A DNA stretch of 64,000 nucleotides from the NCBI GenBank assembly GCA_002224055.1, contig AZLU01000042.1, forward strand, positions 173,308 through 237,307, written 5' to 3'. The stretch comes from Pezizomycotina sp. ARF18 (taxonomy: Eukaryota > Ascomycota). Shown here one piece after another: positions 1-13,000 of this stretch; position 1 is the first letter of the stretch; every line of letters starts with the position of its first letter. A model generated the notes under the pieces. It did no database searches. It saw nothing but the letters and a program-made list of their open reading frames with translations, and was not told the DNA's origin. Made by a program: the position numbers and the translations under genes.

Positions 1-2819
1 TTTACATCTCCCACGAATTTGCAAGAGGCAGCAAATCAGATGACAGCGCTGCGACGGACGCCTCACGAAGCAATTCTAGATGGCCGAAATTCCTCAGCTG
101 AAAATGTCTAAGATCTCATAGGGAATCTCTATCGATCTGGAGAATCTGGTATCGAAACCGTTACAAAGATGCATCTGACGTACCTCGGGAACTTTTAAAA
201 ACAATTACTTTCAATATCCCGCCCGCGATTAGCCATAGCTCGAGCTCCTGTCAGGAAATTAAAAATATCAAGCCGCTATCGTGGCGTTCTGCTGCGGGAT
301 AGCGCATCCGCATTTGCATTTGCGCTGCATTGAATTACGCCTTCTGGCGCCTGTTATATTGCGCAACCTTTGATTCATAATATCTCGATAGTGCAGCGGA
401 ATTTCTATTAGAAAAATATTATGTCTCTTCCCGCGATATGCTGTATCCATTACTTCGTTGAGAAGGTCAATTTCGAAATTGAAGATTACTGATTCTCCAG
501 GCAGAGCCTCTGGAGATCTACAATACTGGAGAATTAAGCAAAGCTAAAAATAAACGCAACCAATTTTCAAAGGCCAAGAAAACAGAAAAACAATGCCACC
601 TCCGAGTCCATTTCGAAAGCTCAGCCAGCGTTCAAATATTCAGAACTTCTTAGAGCACTATTGTTTTAAGATATCTCAAGATTCAAGGAATTGGTTCCGC
701 GATAGAAAGGCTTCAGGTCGTGCAAATGAGGAATCTGGAGAGCAAAAAAGGACACAAGAACCGTCATATATTTGGGTATCCGCTCATTCCTATCTCGAAC
801 CATGTCATCCGTAAAACGCGCCGATTTGCCCACGATCAGCTCAACAAAATGTGGAAGAACAACACATAACTTTGTTGCTTGAAAAATCAATCTTAGCGGC
901 TTCCAATAAGTCCCTGGTATCTGGAGAAAGTTTATCACGTTGAACCCCCGCTATTCTTTATTTTTTAGAAGTTCACTAATCTAGAAACAATCTAGCGATA
1001 ACGGCTAAGAAATCTGTCGAATGCCTTTTCTGAATTTCTCTTCGGAATTTTTTCTTGGATACGTGTCCCTTGTCCCTGCCGTTTCTGCAGCCCAGTTGAT
1101 TCTGTCACAAAATTCAAGGAGGTTTGGCAGCTTGATTGTACTATGAAGCCGCACCACATCAAAGTCGGCTTCGCGCTGAGATGAGACTGACCACCTTCCC
1201 TATATGTCAGCCGCATCTACCGACCAATCAAGTGCATTTTTCTCGTAGCTAAAATTCCCCGGGTTCACGATGTGAGGAGCTGCCAACAGTGATATAATTT
1301 TAATCTCAACGAAAAAGCAGAAGATGGTGTGGGGCAAAGCGGTCCATGCGTGATCGCGCGATGGCCACAAAAGTCCACGGCGAATGAAGGAATGGCGCGG
1401 ACAATATGGCAAGAGCGTTTAGTGGCTTATATATAACCGGAGGGAAACGAGAGCAAGTAATCCTTTCTGCTGACCCCCGTAGCTCGCACGAGACCGATCA
1501 TGAAACTTCCCTTTTGTTGACTTAACAAAACCTCTTTCCTATATCAATTATGCTTCCTCAGCCTCTTGTTCTAAGTTTTGAATGCTTTCATTTTTATTTC
1601 AATATATTTCCCCCCGTGTCATATTCTCAAGCCGCTCCGTGCAGGTTTTTGAGTTTCTGCATCATTCTATTTTCTCTATTTAATACCCAACTAAAGCAGC
1701 TCACAAATATCTATCCCGGTCTATCGTATGGATCTAACCCCATGGGATATCTGCGGGTGCCTTTGTATCCAATTGCGAGAATTCTGCACATGCAGGTGTA
1801 AACATGGCATTGTACCGATGCAAGTCTTGTTGGCATATACGCATATTCATTTTTAAAGTTGGAGATCTATAAGCTGTTTTCTTAAGTTACAGATAAATCG
1901 AGGCCTAAAACGCTTAATAGCTCAAACCTTTTAAGCTATTCCATGGTTCCCCGCTTCAGCCCTCAGAAGCCGTGCGTTATAGGTGCATTAAAACCATGCG
2001 AAGTTAAATATTCTGCACTTGCCCTACCACAGGATGTTGACGTGTGTCGTGCAGGAGCACGGGCAGACAGTCGTGTATGGCCGCATAGAAAAAGATAGAA
2101 TATTCTGTACGGTCAACGCAATTAATCAATACCTCTGTACCGGTCATGGCTTGCCATTCTTTAGCTTGGACTCGAACTGAATCTATCAAGGTTACGAAAT
2201 GATTTAGATACCTAAGGAACTGACATGAATGCTCCCTGATACCTAAGTTCCTGCTGTATCCGTCGGATTTATGGCTGATTCTACGTGACTTTTATCTATC
2301 TTCAGACCTGATACATACCGTAAGAACGATTAGGCCCTGCTTGTAACGGACTGACTAGTAGCCTACAGGCTACCGAAGGATAGACTGACTGATCAGCCAA
2401 TCCATCCACACGGTTAATGTGCCATTTATTCACATTGGGGTTTCTTATATAGCATCAGACCTTTTAAGAAGATGCTACATAATTACTCCTTTCCTACCCA
2501 TGCCACTGTAAGGTTTTACGACATACAAGGCAGTATACTAACTATCCTACAGTTTGAGCGTGTTTTACACATAAGACGTTTTAAAGAATCTTTTATGTCC
2601 ATAATCGTATATAGGTTCATGACGAGATACCATTCCGACGTAAAAGAGTGTAAAAGGAGCTTCTTTTTTACAATAGTGTTTCGTCCTACACTATCAATTT
2701 CAATATCTGAGTGTTCAGCAAAAACCCATGATGGCACGTGAGGAATACCGCCACCAAATCCGCAATCATAAAAGGACACTTTTCCGGTGGTGGCAAGTCC
2801 TCCCTAACCCAGATTAGAA
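1..2819. other. Unassigned stretch, no confident gene
   Basis: No protein family is recognised here. On the minus strand three open segments follow one another at about 1412-1200, 1216-992 and 938-666 in different frames, so a small, intron-split or frameshifted gene is possible, but none has a recognisable motif. A 16-bp perfect palindrome (GTAGCCTACAGGCTAC) lies at 2358-2373. A minus-strand open segment at 2779-2516 shows no family signature. Confidence 0.4.
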
Positions 2820-3227
2820 CTAGAGGTTCAGAAATTTCCCACATCCACGAATTGTATTCTTGACGAGATAATTTTCGAGCTTGTTACTATTATATTTCCC
2901 TATCGGCATGAACCTCTTCGCTTCGTCGTCGAAGAAAGAGAAACCGAGGTCGATGTTATGTTTGCTTTCGAGCTCGTTTTGTGCTTCGATCGGTATTGTA
3001 TGCACATCCGCTATGGAGCGGGATCGCTTTCGACCGTGAACTTTCGTAAAATCCTGCCTCTCCATGGGGCCGGCCGATGAAGATCTCCGGAACCGCCATC
3101 GCGATGCCCTTTCAGGCGTCCGCGTGTTAAGTTTGTTTCCGGAATGACGGACATTAAGGTCGGCCGGTGCTGTGGGAGTGATTCTCGACATTTTCGACAA
3201 CATTATATGATAATTTCCGGAGTTCAT
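2820..3227 (-). CDS. Hypothetical 135-aa protein
   Basis: This is an uninterrupted 135-codon frame in a patch (about 2900-3190) that looks more GC-rich than its AT-rich flanks, which is the main argument that it is coding. The protein is basic in its N-terminal two thirds, with several Arg/Ser clusters (WRFRRSSS, GRKRSRS), and ends in a mixed hydrophilic segment. A second Met at residue 13 (MSRITPTAP) could be the real start. No signal peptide, membrane segment or known domain is visible. It could be one exon of a longer gene or a chance frame. Confidence 0.33.
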   Translation of the reverse strand: MNSGNYHIMLSKMSRITPTAPADLNVRHSGNKLNTRTPERASRWRFRRSSSAGPMERQDFTKVHGRKRSRSIADVHTIPIEAQNELESKHNIDLGFSFFDDEAKRFMPIGKYNSNKLENYLVKNTIRGCGKFLNL

Positions 3228-4415
3228 GAAGGATTTGCCTAAAGACTATTTTTGTTCACCATGCTTCCTTCTCATCGATTAACTTAAAAACTATCTACGC
3301 CTTGTTTCAAAATACAGTTCAGCAAGATTTCTCCGAAGTTGCAGATTCAACTAGACGTCTAAAGCTTACTTCATAACTGAAATCTTCCTGTGCGAGATCT
3401 AAGCTCTATTACATATAGAGGACACCGAACAGACGCTCCGGTTACTATCGCGCGCGTCTCATGGAACAAGTTTGTGACAATGATGGCATGTTTAAACTTA
3501 GATAGATACCTCCACTGCCTATCACGGACAGGCTCCCTAAGTATATTCCCGTCATTTTATTAGTACAACATGAGAGGAAATGTGACTAGCTACATGCGCG
3601 ACGTATTTAAATTCGTCGTATATACTATTGTAAAAAATACAGGACCTCGTGCTAAGCTCAACGTCTCGTTTCGCGTAGCTGTCCTAAAGCCCTACTGTCT
3701 CCCAACAGCAAATAGGGCTCGCTCTTCAGGTAACATAGCAAGCCGGTTTACGTGAAATACCGTCGGTATAATTAGCCAATAGATTTTGCAATTATTTGCA
3801 TTAACTCTCGACTTCAGCGATAGATAGTGGCTAGTTTCGCATTTTAAACAAGCTCCGAGTAGGATATTTACTGAGCTTAGTACAAAAGGCATACATTCTC
3901 TAAAATTGGAGCGAAAAGATTTGATAGAAGGATCGCACACAGAAAATGGAGATGGAAAAAGACAGAAATTGCAAACATCGAATATTTTGCTATGGAGCCA
4001 ATTCAATGTTCGAATAAATAGATGCCTTGATTTTTTTAAGTATCCTGTGGAATCAAGTCTGGTTTGAACAAGGGTTTTTTTTTTTTTTTTTTTTCAAAGG
4101 CGACCGCTTGAAGGCTTATTCTACAGAGTTTGGCCAGAAAAACAAGGAGTAGGGTGATCCATCGGGTATTTATCAATAAATGAGCGAAAAGTAGTAAACA
4201 TGTACTGCACAAGAAAGGAAAAAAAAGAAGCAAAGAGAGAAAGGGAGAAGAGTAAAAAAAACGGAGATTAAACCTTCTTCTTGAAAGAGATACTTAAATA
4301 GCAAGGAATTAAACTTTTGGAAGGAAGAAATAGAATAGCATCATGCGCAAGTGCCGTCGCTGACCGTATCATGTCATTAAATCTACCTAAGGGGTCTTTG
4401 TTTGCGTAGTAATTG
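3228..4415. other. Gene-less stretch with poly(T) tract
   Basis: No supported gene. It contains a 20-base T run at 4075-4094 and purine-rich stretches at about 4215-4262. It lies downstream (3' side) of the minus-strand Gln-rich gene and may hold its 3' UTR. Confidence 0.4.
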
Positions 4416-6112
4416 TTAGTTCCCACCCGAAGGAACCCAAGGCTTCCTCCGTTTGTTCGGCACCAGCAGATCGGTGACCTCATTAAAGCGATTAAGCTCT
4501 GGGCCAAACGACGGGGAACCGCGACCAACAAGTCCTCCGCTACTGCTCGTAGTTCCCCCCATCGTGCCACCGCCAGCCGACGTGAGCGACCTCCTCATTC
4601 CCATTCCCTGTAGCGAAACACCGCCTCCGGAGATACTATAACCTCAGCATTTGACAGCTGCCTGCTGTGAGATGGGGTCATTGGTGTAGACCTGGGGTCA
4701 TTGGTGTAGACCTTTTCAAACCTTGGCTTGGCTTTGCTGCTGGCTAAATTGATTAAATTCGTTAAAGTTTCGCGCTCGAGAGGTGCTGGCTGCCAGGTTG
4801 CCGTGTAAGCTTTGGTGTGACACATCTGACCTACGGGCTTCGGAACGGAGGAGGATGGACGAGGAGGACTGTAACTAGATTATGAATATTCTGCAGTCTA
4901 GCCTGCGATGCCGGCGAACTAGATCTGAACCATTTAGACGTCGTAACTGGCCTTGCAGGGGTCGCGTGAGCAATAGAGGTAGCAGATGCTGGATTCGCTT
5001 TCATATTTCTCATCCTGATATTTCCATCTGCGAGACGGGAGCTCGCGTGCTCAGTTGCGTGTTATTCTAGAAGGTGTCGACGGCGGGGGTGGCATTGAGA
5101 GCCTGAGATGTTGTTGTTGCTGCTGATTTTGTTGGATGTTATGCTGTAACTGATGTTGCTGTCTCTGCTGCTGCTGGATCTGCTGTAGCATCTCTTCAGC
5201 GGAACTGCTGTTGGGGGCAAACGACGCGGAAACCTGTGTATTATCTTGAGCAAGGTTGGAAGATACCGACTGTTGGCGCTGCATACTTTGATTCGGTGTT
5301 GCTGAGTTGGCTGCCGTGGCATCATCGGAGGAATGAAAGTTTGCTTCGGTTTCGCCAGCTCATAGTTTGATAGATTGACTCCCGCGGGAGATTGGCCATA
5401 TTCCATTTGATGCCGATTAGGCGTTCTGTGGGCGTCTCCCTTTGGACTTGTTGTTGCTGCACAGTTCGCTCATTGTTCCGGATTGGTTGGGGGCGATCTC
5501 GCTGGTTCCAGCACCAACAGCAAGGTCCGGAGCAGATACAGGGGATTGCATCAAGGTAGCGGATACGACGTCTCCGGTATTATTAATTGGCGTTTTGACT
5601 CCGCCAGCAGAACACGCCAAGACATCACCGGCTTTGACGAGCGAATCCAAAATCCTCAAGGAACGATGGAGATTGTAGATCGCGGTTTCGAGGTTGGTAT
5701 TGCGGTCCTTGAGTTGGGCAGCCTCCGCCTGAAGTTCCGTGACTTTGTTGTTCAAAGCTGCCTTTTCGTATTCGAGTTGGTTGATTCGATCCCTACAACA
5801 GCAGCGGGCACACTTGTTAGCAGAACCTCCTGAGCTCACCGCCGGAGAGCTCTATCCTGATCGCTTCGCCATCAAAAGAAGCAACTCACGTCTGGAACTT
5901 CATGTTGTTCTTATGGTACTGCACCGCCTCCTCCAAGCTCTGGTTGTGAGCCTGAGGCTTTCCATCTCTTCCATGACGGGCGAGAAGTTGAAGGCATTCT
6001 CCCGCTGCGCAACTCCAAAATCGAATTGGTCATTGCCATCGTGTTTTTGGTGACGGCCATTCTGTTCCTCTGCAGCTGCCGCGGCCGCAATCTCCGATTC
6101 AACGAATGACAT
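4416..6112 (-). CDS. Gln-rich coiled-coil protein (frameshifted)
   Basis: Function not recognised. The start is the ATG at 6112 (MSFVESEIAAAAAAEEQNG). The N-terminal exon ends near 5890 at a GTGAGT donor, after NMKFQT. In that exon the frame shifts by one base just after VMEEME and continues as HNQSLEEAVQYHKNNMKFQT. The next exon starts near 5800 and encodes a clear coiled coil (RINQLEYEKAALNNKVTEL, then QAEAAQLKDRNTNLETAIYNL). A Ser/Gly segment follows, then a Gln-rich stretch around 5100-5200, a Pro run (PPPPSTPSR) and a Ser/Gly-rich C-terminus ending KPWVPSGGN. At least three frame changes separate these blocks, and a 20-bp tandem duplication lies inside the gene. There is no basic region, so it is not a bZIP. 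The composition suggests a regulatory or scaffold protein; this is inference. Confidence 0.6.
4674..4713. repeat. Perfect 2 x 20-bp tandem duplication
   Basis: The unit ggggtcattggtgtagacct occurs at 4674-4693 and again at 4694-4713. It lies inside the coding part of the Gln-rich gene. Twenty is not a multiple of three, so the duplication itself shifts the frame. Confidence 0.9.
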
Positions 6113-7398
6113 GTTCTTCTCGTAAAGAAAGTGACCTGGACCCGTTAGGTAAACAAGCCTGTTGTGAAAGAAAGAGCCGATGAGATGGATGAGCGACAGG
6201 TGATGGAGGAAGCGACAAATGGACAGGTGAATTCGAGAGAGAGTTGATGGTGATTGTTTTCCATCTACACTGTCCAAGGGGTTTTCTTTGGTGGGGGAGG
6301 CGGCTTTCTCAACCGGTAGTCGACGATCACGATAAAATAAATAAATAAATAAATAAATACCGATCGTGAAATTTTCCTTCCTCCCTTATAACCTCTATTT
6401 ATCAAAGGTAAAAATCCAATCGCCTGCTATACAGCAAGAATACTTTTCTTCCATTGAAATTCCTCCAGCTCCTTCCATCCACCAACCGTACAGGCTCCAA
6501 TGCTATATTCGTATGAAAGACGATAAGTGAGACTTTTGTCCTGATCATGCTTGTGAGATCGGTTCGATCCTTCGATCCCTTTGGGTCCTCCTTTGCCCGC
6601 ATTCATAGGAGCCGACACAGTTTATTAAGGCGGACGTGGAATTGGAAGACCAAGAGAGGTGAGTTTCCTCCGGGTTTAAAGCTCCCCTTAAGCTCCTTTG
6701 ACACGATAAAAAAAAACTAACTTACAGCTCACCGCCCCGTAGTGCGCTCCAGGGCTTCCAGTGGCTACCTAGGTACAGATAATACAGCCTTCATTCGCAA
6801 ATAATGCACACGCCTTGGCCTCAAACTCGGGGATCTCCTCTTCCCACACACCGAACACTACCATGTGGGAGATACTTGAGCCATTCGGTTGCACCCCAAG
6901 TCTGGAAAAGCGTCACCCGCCTGCGAGTAGTGAGGACATCGCCTGAAGAACAGCTCAAGAAGGTCGACCGCTTCGAACGTTGCATCGAAGGCAGCCCATC
7001 AAAACATCGGAAGATAATCAGTTAGACCGTGCAACATGGCTCAGGAGGTACGACTTCGAAAGCTGCAAAATTCCTTGCTTCATCTAATCATTATCAAAAA
7101 TGTCGTTCATCGATTAAAGTTTCCTTCAATGCCATTGAATTTTTACAGTTGCTATTTCTGACTCTACAATTCTATATAAGCTTTTACCAACGATCTTGGT
7201 ATGACTGACAATATCTGCGAAAGGTGGAAGGTTGCATAATATATTGCTAGATAGATTGTTTATACCCGCCGCCAACCCGAAAATACCCCATCCGCTCCAA
7301 AAAGAATCCCATCCCAAATACAACTACAACGTTTAAGGTCTTAGCATCGAAAAGCTCTTCAGTTCATATCGAGGATTTACCGACGCAAAACTTCAAAA
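6113..7398. other. Intergenic region with (AAAT)n microsatellite
   Basis: This lies between the divergently oriented coiled-coil gene (-) and the orphan ORF (+), so it should hold both promoters. An (AAAT)n tract occupies 6333-6359. A 63-codon minus-strand frame (6618-6427) and a 73-codon plus-strand frame (6804-7025, ending in a hydrophilic EEQLKKVDRFERC segment) have no recognisable family. A TATA-like tctatataagc sits near 7170. Confidence 0.4.
6333..6359. repeat. (AAAT)n microsatellite
   Basis: About six consecutive AAAT units directly upstream of the coiled-coil gene's promoter region. The complementary (TTTA)n occurs at 17657-17680. Confidence 0.9.
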
Positions 7399-8073
7399 AT
7401 GGGCTTCCTACGCTCTCTAAGATCGCAGCGAAAAAGACTGTTGCGATACATTCAAGGATTAAGCCATCCGCACTCTCCCAAAGTTGTCACCGTAAGGGAG
7501 GTAGAGGCTGCTCTATGCAACCTTGATCGACGGAACGAACATCTTCGACAGAACATCTTTTACACGGCATGCATCAACCCCGGGGCATTCGTTCACGAGT
7601 CATACCTAGCTCGAAACCGACCAATTTGCGGTGACTTTGATCTCTACACGCGGGGGCGAAGCGTGTGCCGTGGCTGCCACATCTGCCTAATCCGCGCCCT
7701 ACTAACGGAGAAGATCTTGGAAATCGCAGACCGAAGAGACGAAGTTACAATCCAGGGACGAAGAGCAATGGTTGCGGATTGGCTCCTCAAGTCTTTTGGG
7801 GAGGACGATCGTTTATGGCTAGGCGCATGGACGGAATACGTCCTTGCGCACCAAGGCACCGATATTCCGCTTCTGGAGAATGTGGTCTACCTCGAGCTCG
7901 GTGAATGGGTCGAACAACGAATTATATGGGAAATGATGCTACTTGACGATGAGCCGCCTTGTGAAGAGATCGCACATCCAGGGAGCATTGGGAATAGCGA
8001 GGAAGAGCTTCCAAAAGAGGCGCAAATTGAGTCGTATTATTGTCCGACAAAAGCATGGTGGAAACTGCTCTGA
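7399..8073 (+). CDS. Orphan 224-aa protein with Cys/His cluster
   Basis: This is the longest unbroken frame from ATG to stop in the window, beginning at an ATG with A at -3 (caaaaATGGGC). I do not recognise the family. Visible features are a very basic N-terminus (SLRSQRKRLLRYIQG), a Cys/His cluster at residues 77-96 (C77, C90, C93, H94, C96; local sequence SVCRGCHICL) that could bind a metal, and an acidic C-terminal third (MLLDDEPPCEE, NSEEELPKE) ending in WWKLL. There is no signal peptide or transmembrane segment. The single-exon structure and lack of indels contrast with neighbouring genes. It could be a lineage-specific protein. A zinc-binding role is inference from the cysteine spacing only. 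Confidence 0.6.
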   Translation: MGFLRSLRSQRKRLLRYIQGLSHPHSPKVVTVREVEAALCNLDRRNEHLRQNIFYTACINPGAFVHESYLARNRPICGDFDLYTRGRSVCRGCHICLIRALLTEKILEIADRRDEVTIQGRRAMVADWLLKSFGEDDRLWLGAWTEYVLAHQGTDIPLLENVVYLELGEWVEQRIIWEMMLLDDEPPCEEIAHPGSIGNSEEELPKEAQIESYYCPTKAWWKLL

Positions 8074-8396
8074 AATGGCGAGAGCGCCATCAATCGCAAA
8101 ATCCTGAGTCAAAACCAGACAAATTCTTGCTTGCATCGTACCGCATCGATACTCCTGCATATTAAGCTGCCCAAACGAAGAAAGGACACCGAGTTTACAG
8201 TTCTCATAAAGCGACAATATATGAGAAATCCAAGGCTAGAACCGGCACATTGTTTTTCCTCGCCAACCAACATACGGCATCAAATCCCCCTTGAATTTCG
8301 TATTTCTAATTTACAACAAAATCATTTCACAAACTTCCGCCCAGAAACGTCAACGCTTATCTAGATTATGCAATCCCGTTGAACATTTTTCACTTT
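8074..8396. other. Short convergent intergenic stretch
   Basis: Lies between the stop of the orphan ORF (+) and the stop of the phosphodiesterase gene (-), so it holds the 3' ends of both. No feature stands out. Confidence 0.35.
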
Positions 8397-10046
8397 TCAC
8401 TGGAATCTCTTCTTGCTCAGCTCCAAAGCTGCATCAACAGTTGCACCATCGATGAAGTCATTCATTACCACTAAGAGGTGGTTCCTATTTTTATACGAAA
8501 CCGAAATCAGTAACATCCATTTCAATTCGAAGTGAAGTTTTTTTTGTCCCTTTGGGATAAAATTCATTTACTCACTTGTCGAAGTTATTGAATGCGTTAT
8601 CGCGGATCCAGGTGAGGGTTCTCAAGTCACATCTTGCCTTAGTTTCCATTAAGCAGCTCGTCGAAGCGTTCGAGGAGGCGACCGAGTACGCAAGGACATT
8701 CTTTATGTTCGTGGCAGTCGCTGGCACTGCAGTACCGTATAAACGTGCTTCAGCTGCTCTGTGGCGTTCATATTTTGATATCTTTGGACGATAGACTGGC
8801 CATCGAAGGTCGCATTGGCGATGTCATCGTATGAGTCGTATTCTAGATCATATCGGTTATTATTAATATCCCTCTCCAAATTATGGTCTTTACTCCACTC
8901 TCATTCCTCAGCGAGGCAAATGGATAAGAGGAGAGCTTACTATCGACATCGCTTGTGAATAGGATAAGGCGTGTATTGCTGTTGCGCAGATCATCGATAG
9001 GCTCGTTTATGGAGTTTTTGTCTCCGACTTGGATGTGAGTCTTACTTGCGTCACAGTGTTGCTTAATCATTTTTTTAATATCCTATACCATTGGGATTTA
9101 ATGGGTTAGTGTTTCTTTTCTTGAATAAATGGGTCTCATAGAAGATACTGACATCTGTACTAGGTCGCTTGCACGTTGAGACAACGCCATCCAACAGATT
9201 CTCGTGCACACAATTTCCGTGGGGTGGTCGTCCAGGAAATGGATAATATCATCCAGAAACTCCTCGAACAACGTTCCTGGAATACACGCGTGCTGGAACC
9301 ACAGCTTATCTGGGAACGGAGAGTACTTCCTGATCCTATCTTCCATGTAGGCGGGGCGATACTCGAAGTACCGACAACCATCTGCAGCATCTTCGCGATC
9401 TCGTCTTTTTGCGTGATCGCCAGGCCATAGATGATATTCGGATCTGCGATTGGCCGAGCTTTACAAGGCTCTTCAGCGGAGGGACGTGGCTGGTAATAGT
9501 ATCCAGCACTCACCCACATGGCCACCAGTCAGTAGTGCCTGTACGCTGTTCATCTGATTCATTCCTGGATCGTGGGGTGCTGCCAAGGCGAATGTGCTGA
9601 ACGGCTTTTTGGCATTAGCGGAGCCTTGGGCGCAAGGTCGCCTTGCCAGTTGTCATAGATTTTAGTTACGGTGACATAACACTGGTGAGAGCTAGTTAGC
9701 CGAAGTCACCGGCACCCGCGTCGTAAAACCCGTAGGTGATTATAGTATCTCCTAGCACCAGACTCTGTGTCGCAGAGGTTTTCAGCATGGTACCCGAGAC
9801 CAGATCCCCGAGAGGGTATTACGACATTATTCCCGGTCGCGATCTGCTTCCCATCCTTAAAAACTTTCCACGCAAATTCACCATCGAATTTGAATCGGCC
9901 GGGATCCTACCGGAATCTACCTCGAGATGTTTCTGGTGGAAATTCTGGCCGGCGTCATTCTTGATGGTTGTTCCGGGGACGGAAAATTCGATTGTGGTGT
10001 TTGGAATACGAATATACGAGTAGACGTCGATTCCTTTACTCGGCAT
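8397..10046 (-). CDS. PLC-like phosphodiesterase family protein (frameshifted)
   Basis: Belongs to the fungal PLC-like phosphodiesterase (TIM-barrel) group related to PI-PLC X domains. Start MPSKGIDVYSYIRIPNTTIEF at 10046; stop at 8397 after GATVDAALELSKKRFQ. The N-terminal ~75 residues look like a beta-rich extra domain. The active-site-like strand is readable at about 9609-9553 as FALAAPHDPGMNQMNS, where HD corresponds to the first catalytic His region of PI-PLC X domains. Further blocks are IIYGLAITQKDEIAKMLQM, then FEYRPAYMEDRIRKYSPF, then a Phe/Asp-rich helix and HPTEIVC (9346-9200), then LRNSNTRLILFTSDVD (around 8990). At least five frame changes separate these blocks. An intron near 9690-9640 is possible. 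Substrate unknown; members of this group are often of unproven activity. Confidence 0.68.
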
Positions 10047-13000
10047 TTTTGGGCTTATATCCTTCGTGAGAACAGTCTGGAGCTAGCTATTTCGAAAATC
10101 GGTTGCGACAAGCAGCGACGAGCATACAACGAGTCTTGAAGAGTGATCCAGATCAAAGTTTTGCGATTGATCTCAATTGAGCAGAATCCCAGCGCGATGG
10201 CTCCCTTTTATCAGCATTTCTTCACACCGAGGTGGGGTTGTTTCTCGATCTAGCTAGAGTGGGCTCTCCAAGATCTTCAGCCGCAAATCCCGCTCGACTC
10301 GGCCCTGCAGCTTCACTGCACTTGCGAGCTGAACCTGCACTCCAACAACGTCTAGAACCAGATGAAAGCATCATGTGTTTATTTTTATCCTTCATTATTA
10401 CGCGTTTATCCAAGCTTAAGCTTAGGACTGAGCTCGAGAGAGGACATGTCGCGGATACTCAGCAACCTCTATTTCGGGGGTTAAAACCAACTCTTTTCGA
10501 ATAATAAGCCGGAAGAATCGTATTACGAGCGCGATGGTCAAACTCGAGTTCGTTTGAATCCTTTGGGACGCATTGGACATTATCTATAGCCAATCACCGG
10601 CGCAGTTTTTACAGACCAATTACAGAGCTGGACTATTCTTTCTCAGAGCTACACATACTTGATCCCCGATGGTCACCCCCGAAATCGCCGGGCAATCTAC
10701 CTGCTTACCCAGAAGTGAGCACACTATTTCTCGTCGCCTATAGCCCGTAGCATGTAGCATGTGGCATATGTTAGCTCTTGCGCCTGCTTACTTGAGGGGC
10801 CGATGTAGCTGAAATTCCGGGTTGGAAGGAAGCTGACCCTATATTCTCTCTAGAAGCGGCTTGGTAGAGCGATATTTAAGATCAATAGCTTAGCTCACAG
10901 CTACAATCATTTTTAATCCAGTCTTTAACGATCGTTCGTTACGATCAATACACACAGCTTGCATCCCAAGACACGTTTCTGCTATCAAGGACGTCTAATT
11001 TCTAAACCACCGTCAATTTGCCTCGGCGGCTTCTCGGCAATATATCGCTTCCTAAAGGAAGCTTCTTTTCAATATCCAATTTCGCTCGACTCATGCAAAG
11101 AAAATCATTAATGCGTGATATTTCAAAATTCCAAATCGAGCGATAGTGTTTGGTGACAGAATTTCAATTCTTCTAGAAGATCACGCGACTAGTCTAGAAA
11201 ATAATTATATCGTGGCTTACTGCGTCAATGCGAAACTATACAAAACAGGATGGAGGATGCGGAAAAAAAAATTTTTTTTTTTTTCTCTGATTAAACGTGC
11301 AAGGATGCATTGGGCGAAATGGTATTTCGTTTGTGCGTGTACTGATAGGGCTGAATAGTAATTACTAAAGCAACATCATTTGATTAAAAATAAATCTTTC
11401 ACGATCGGTTTTTTTATTGTTGGACACATAATAAAGCTGCCAATTCTGACCGAAGGAACATGGTATTTCGGTAGATTCTCGGGCCGTTGTTCCTTGGTAG
11501 ACAGGACACTTACGTTACGACCAAGAAGGTTGAAAAAGAAGGGCCCAGAAATATAGAATCTAAAAGCAATATAACTAGAAATATTCCATGTATATATTCG
11601 ATTTGAATGACAACCTTTAAATGTCTCCGCGATTTGCCCACGGTGCTGGCAAGATCCCCCCAATTTCGCAGGGTCAAGGAATAATAATGCATTGCTATTT
11701 TGCATGTCCTTGTGCTATATTCGGCGCCTGACAAAAATATGGAGCTTAGGAGAAAAATACAGAGCTCTTCAGCTTCGGTTCCCACCGCCGCGGGTCAAAT
11801 AGTAGGAACCCCATGGTATCAGAATAGGGAAATAAGTGGAGGAGAAAGAAATTATATGGTATGATTTTGAAGCAATCGCTGACCTGGATAGCCTCAATCC
11901 GGCCGATATCCTGGGAACGACTTACCGTTAACAGCATCGAAGAGCAAAATACCCCTCGTGGTCAACCTGAAACGCGTTGCTCGCGTAAAAAAAGAAAGAA
12001 AAAAAAGTGCGAGGCACCACCTTGCTCTCGTGATGTCAACGTTCGTCGCAACGATGATCGCTGAACTGGCCAGGCACGCCGGAATAACTATTCGGTATTC
12101 CTTACCGTTCTCAGGCCTGAAGTATAGGATGTGTTCCTATGAATTGATCTACCTTTCACGAAAAAAAAAAAAAAAAAAAAAAAAAAAAGTGAGAGTAAAA
12201 GAAGTGGTGAACATTATATATTATTCCAATCCCTTCGCGTCGGCTTATTAACGTTCCAGAATAATAACCGAGATGACGTACTTCGCAAAGACAAACCCTT
12301 CGTGTTCTGTCCATCTGTAAATTATTTTCCAAAGGAAGGGGACCAAACTATGGTTTTAAAAACCATGGCTGGCTGCTTCCGAGAAACACGGCTGTTGATC
12401 ATGCTTACAAGGTAAAACACAGCGTAGGGTAGAGCTGAACATCTTTGTGTTGCTATTTTTTTCATTTATTTGAAACGCTGGTACAGGATTTTTGTTTGAC
12501 TCTTCGGTTCCACGATGTGGGAAATACACCGTAGTCCAGTTACACGTTTTATAAAATTGGATTTGTTGGATGACAACCTGGTAAGATTGATAGATTTGCC
12601 TGATGATCCAGGATATTCCTAAATACTGTGATACACCGAGTGTGTAATGAGTATCAGAAAAGAATGTTGACCGTGATATCGAAGCAAAATTCTTGATAAA
12701 ACCGCATGCTTGATGAAATCCGTGAAAACGCTCGGTTGTTCATCTAAGATCTGTTTCCTAGGAGATATGTTTCATTAGTAGAAATTTCGAAACGAAAGGC
12801 GCTCCTAGGTTCGATGTTTAGACTTGCGAGGTGGTCAAACGAAACGTCGTCGTAAATGAGCTCCGTAGATCGAGAAAACTCTCCCTTGACCGTTATATAG
12901 CTGTTGAGAAAGCTTGAGACTAAGCATTAGCAGCCCCTTGAAGTATTAATGGACAGAAGAAACGCAAAAAGTAGTGAAGTAAAACATGTAATCGCGATAT

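Noticed and set aside
5442-5833. Plus frames of 78 and 116 codons
   Set aside because: Antisense shadows of the coiled-coil gene.
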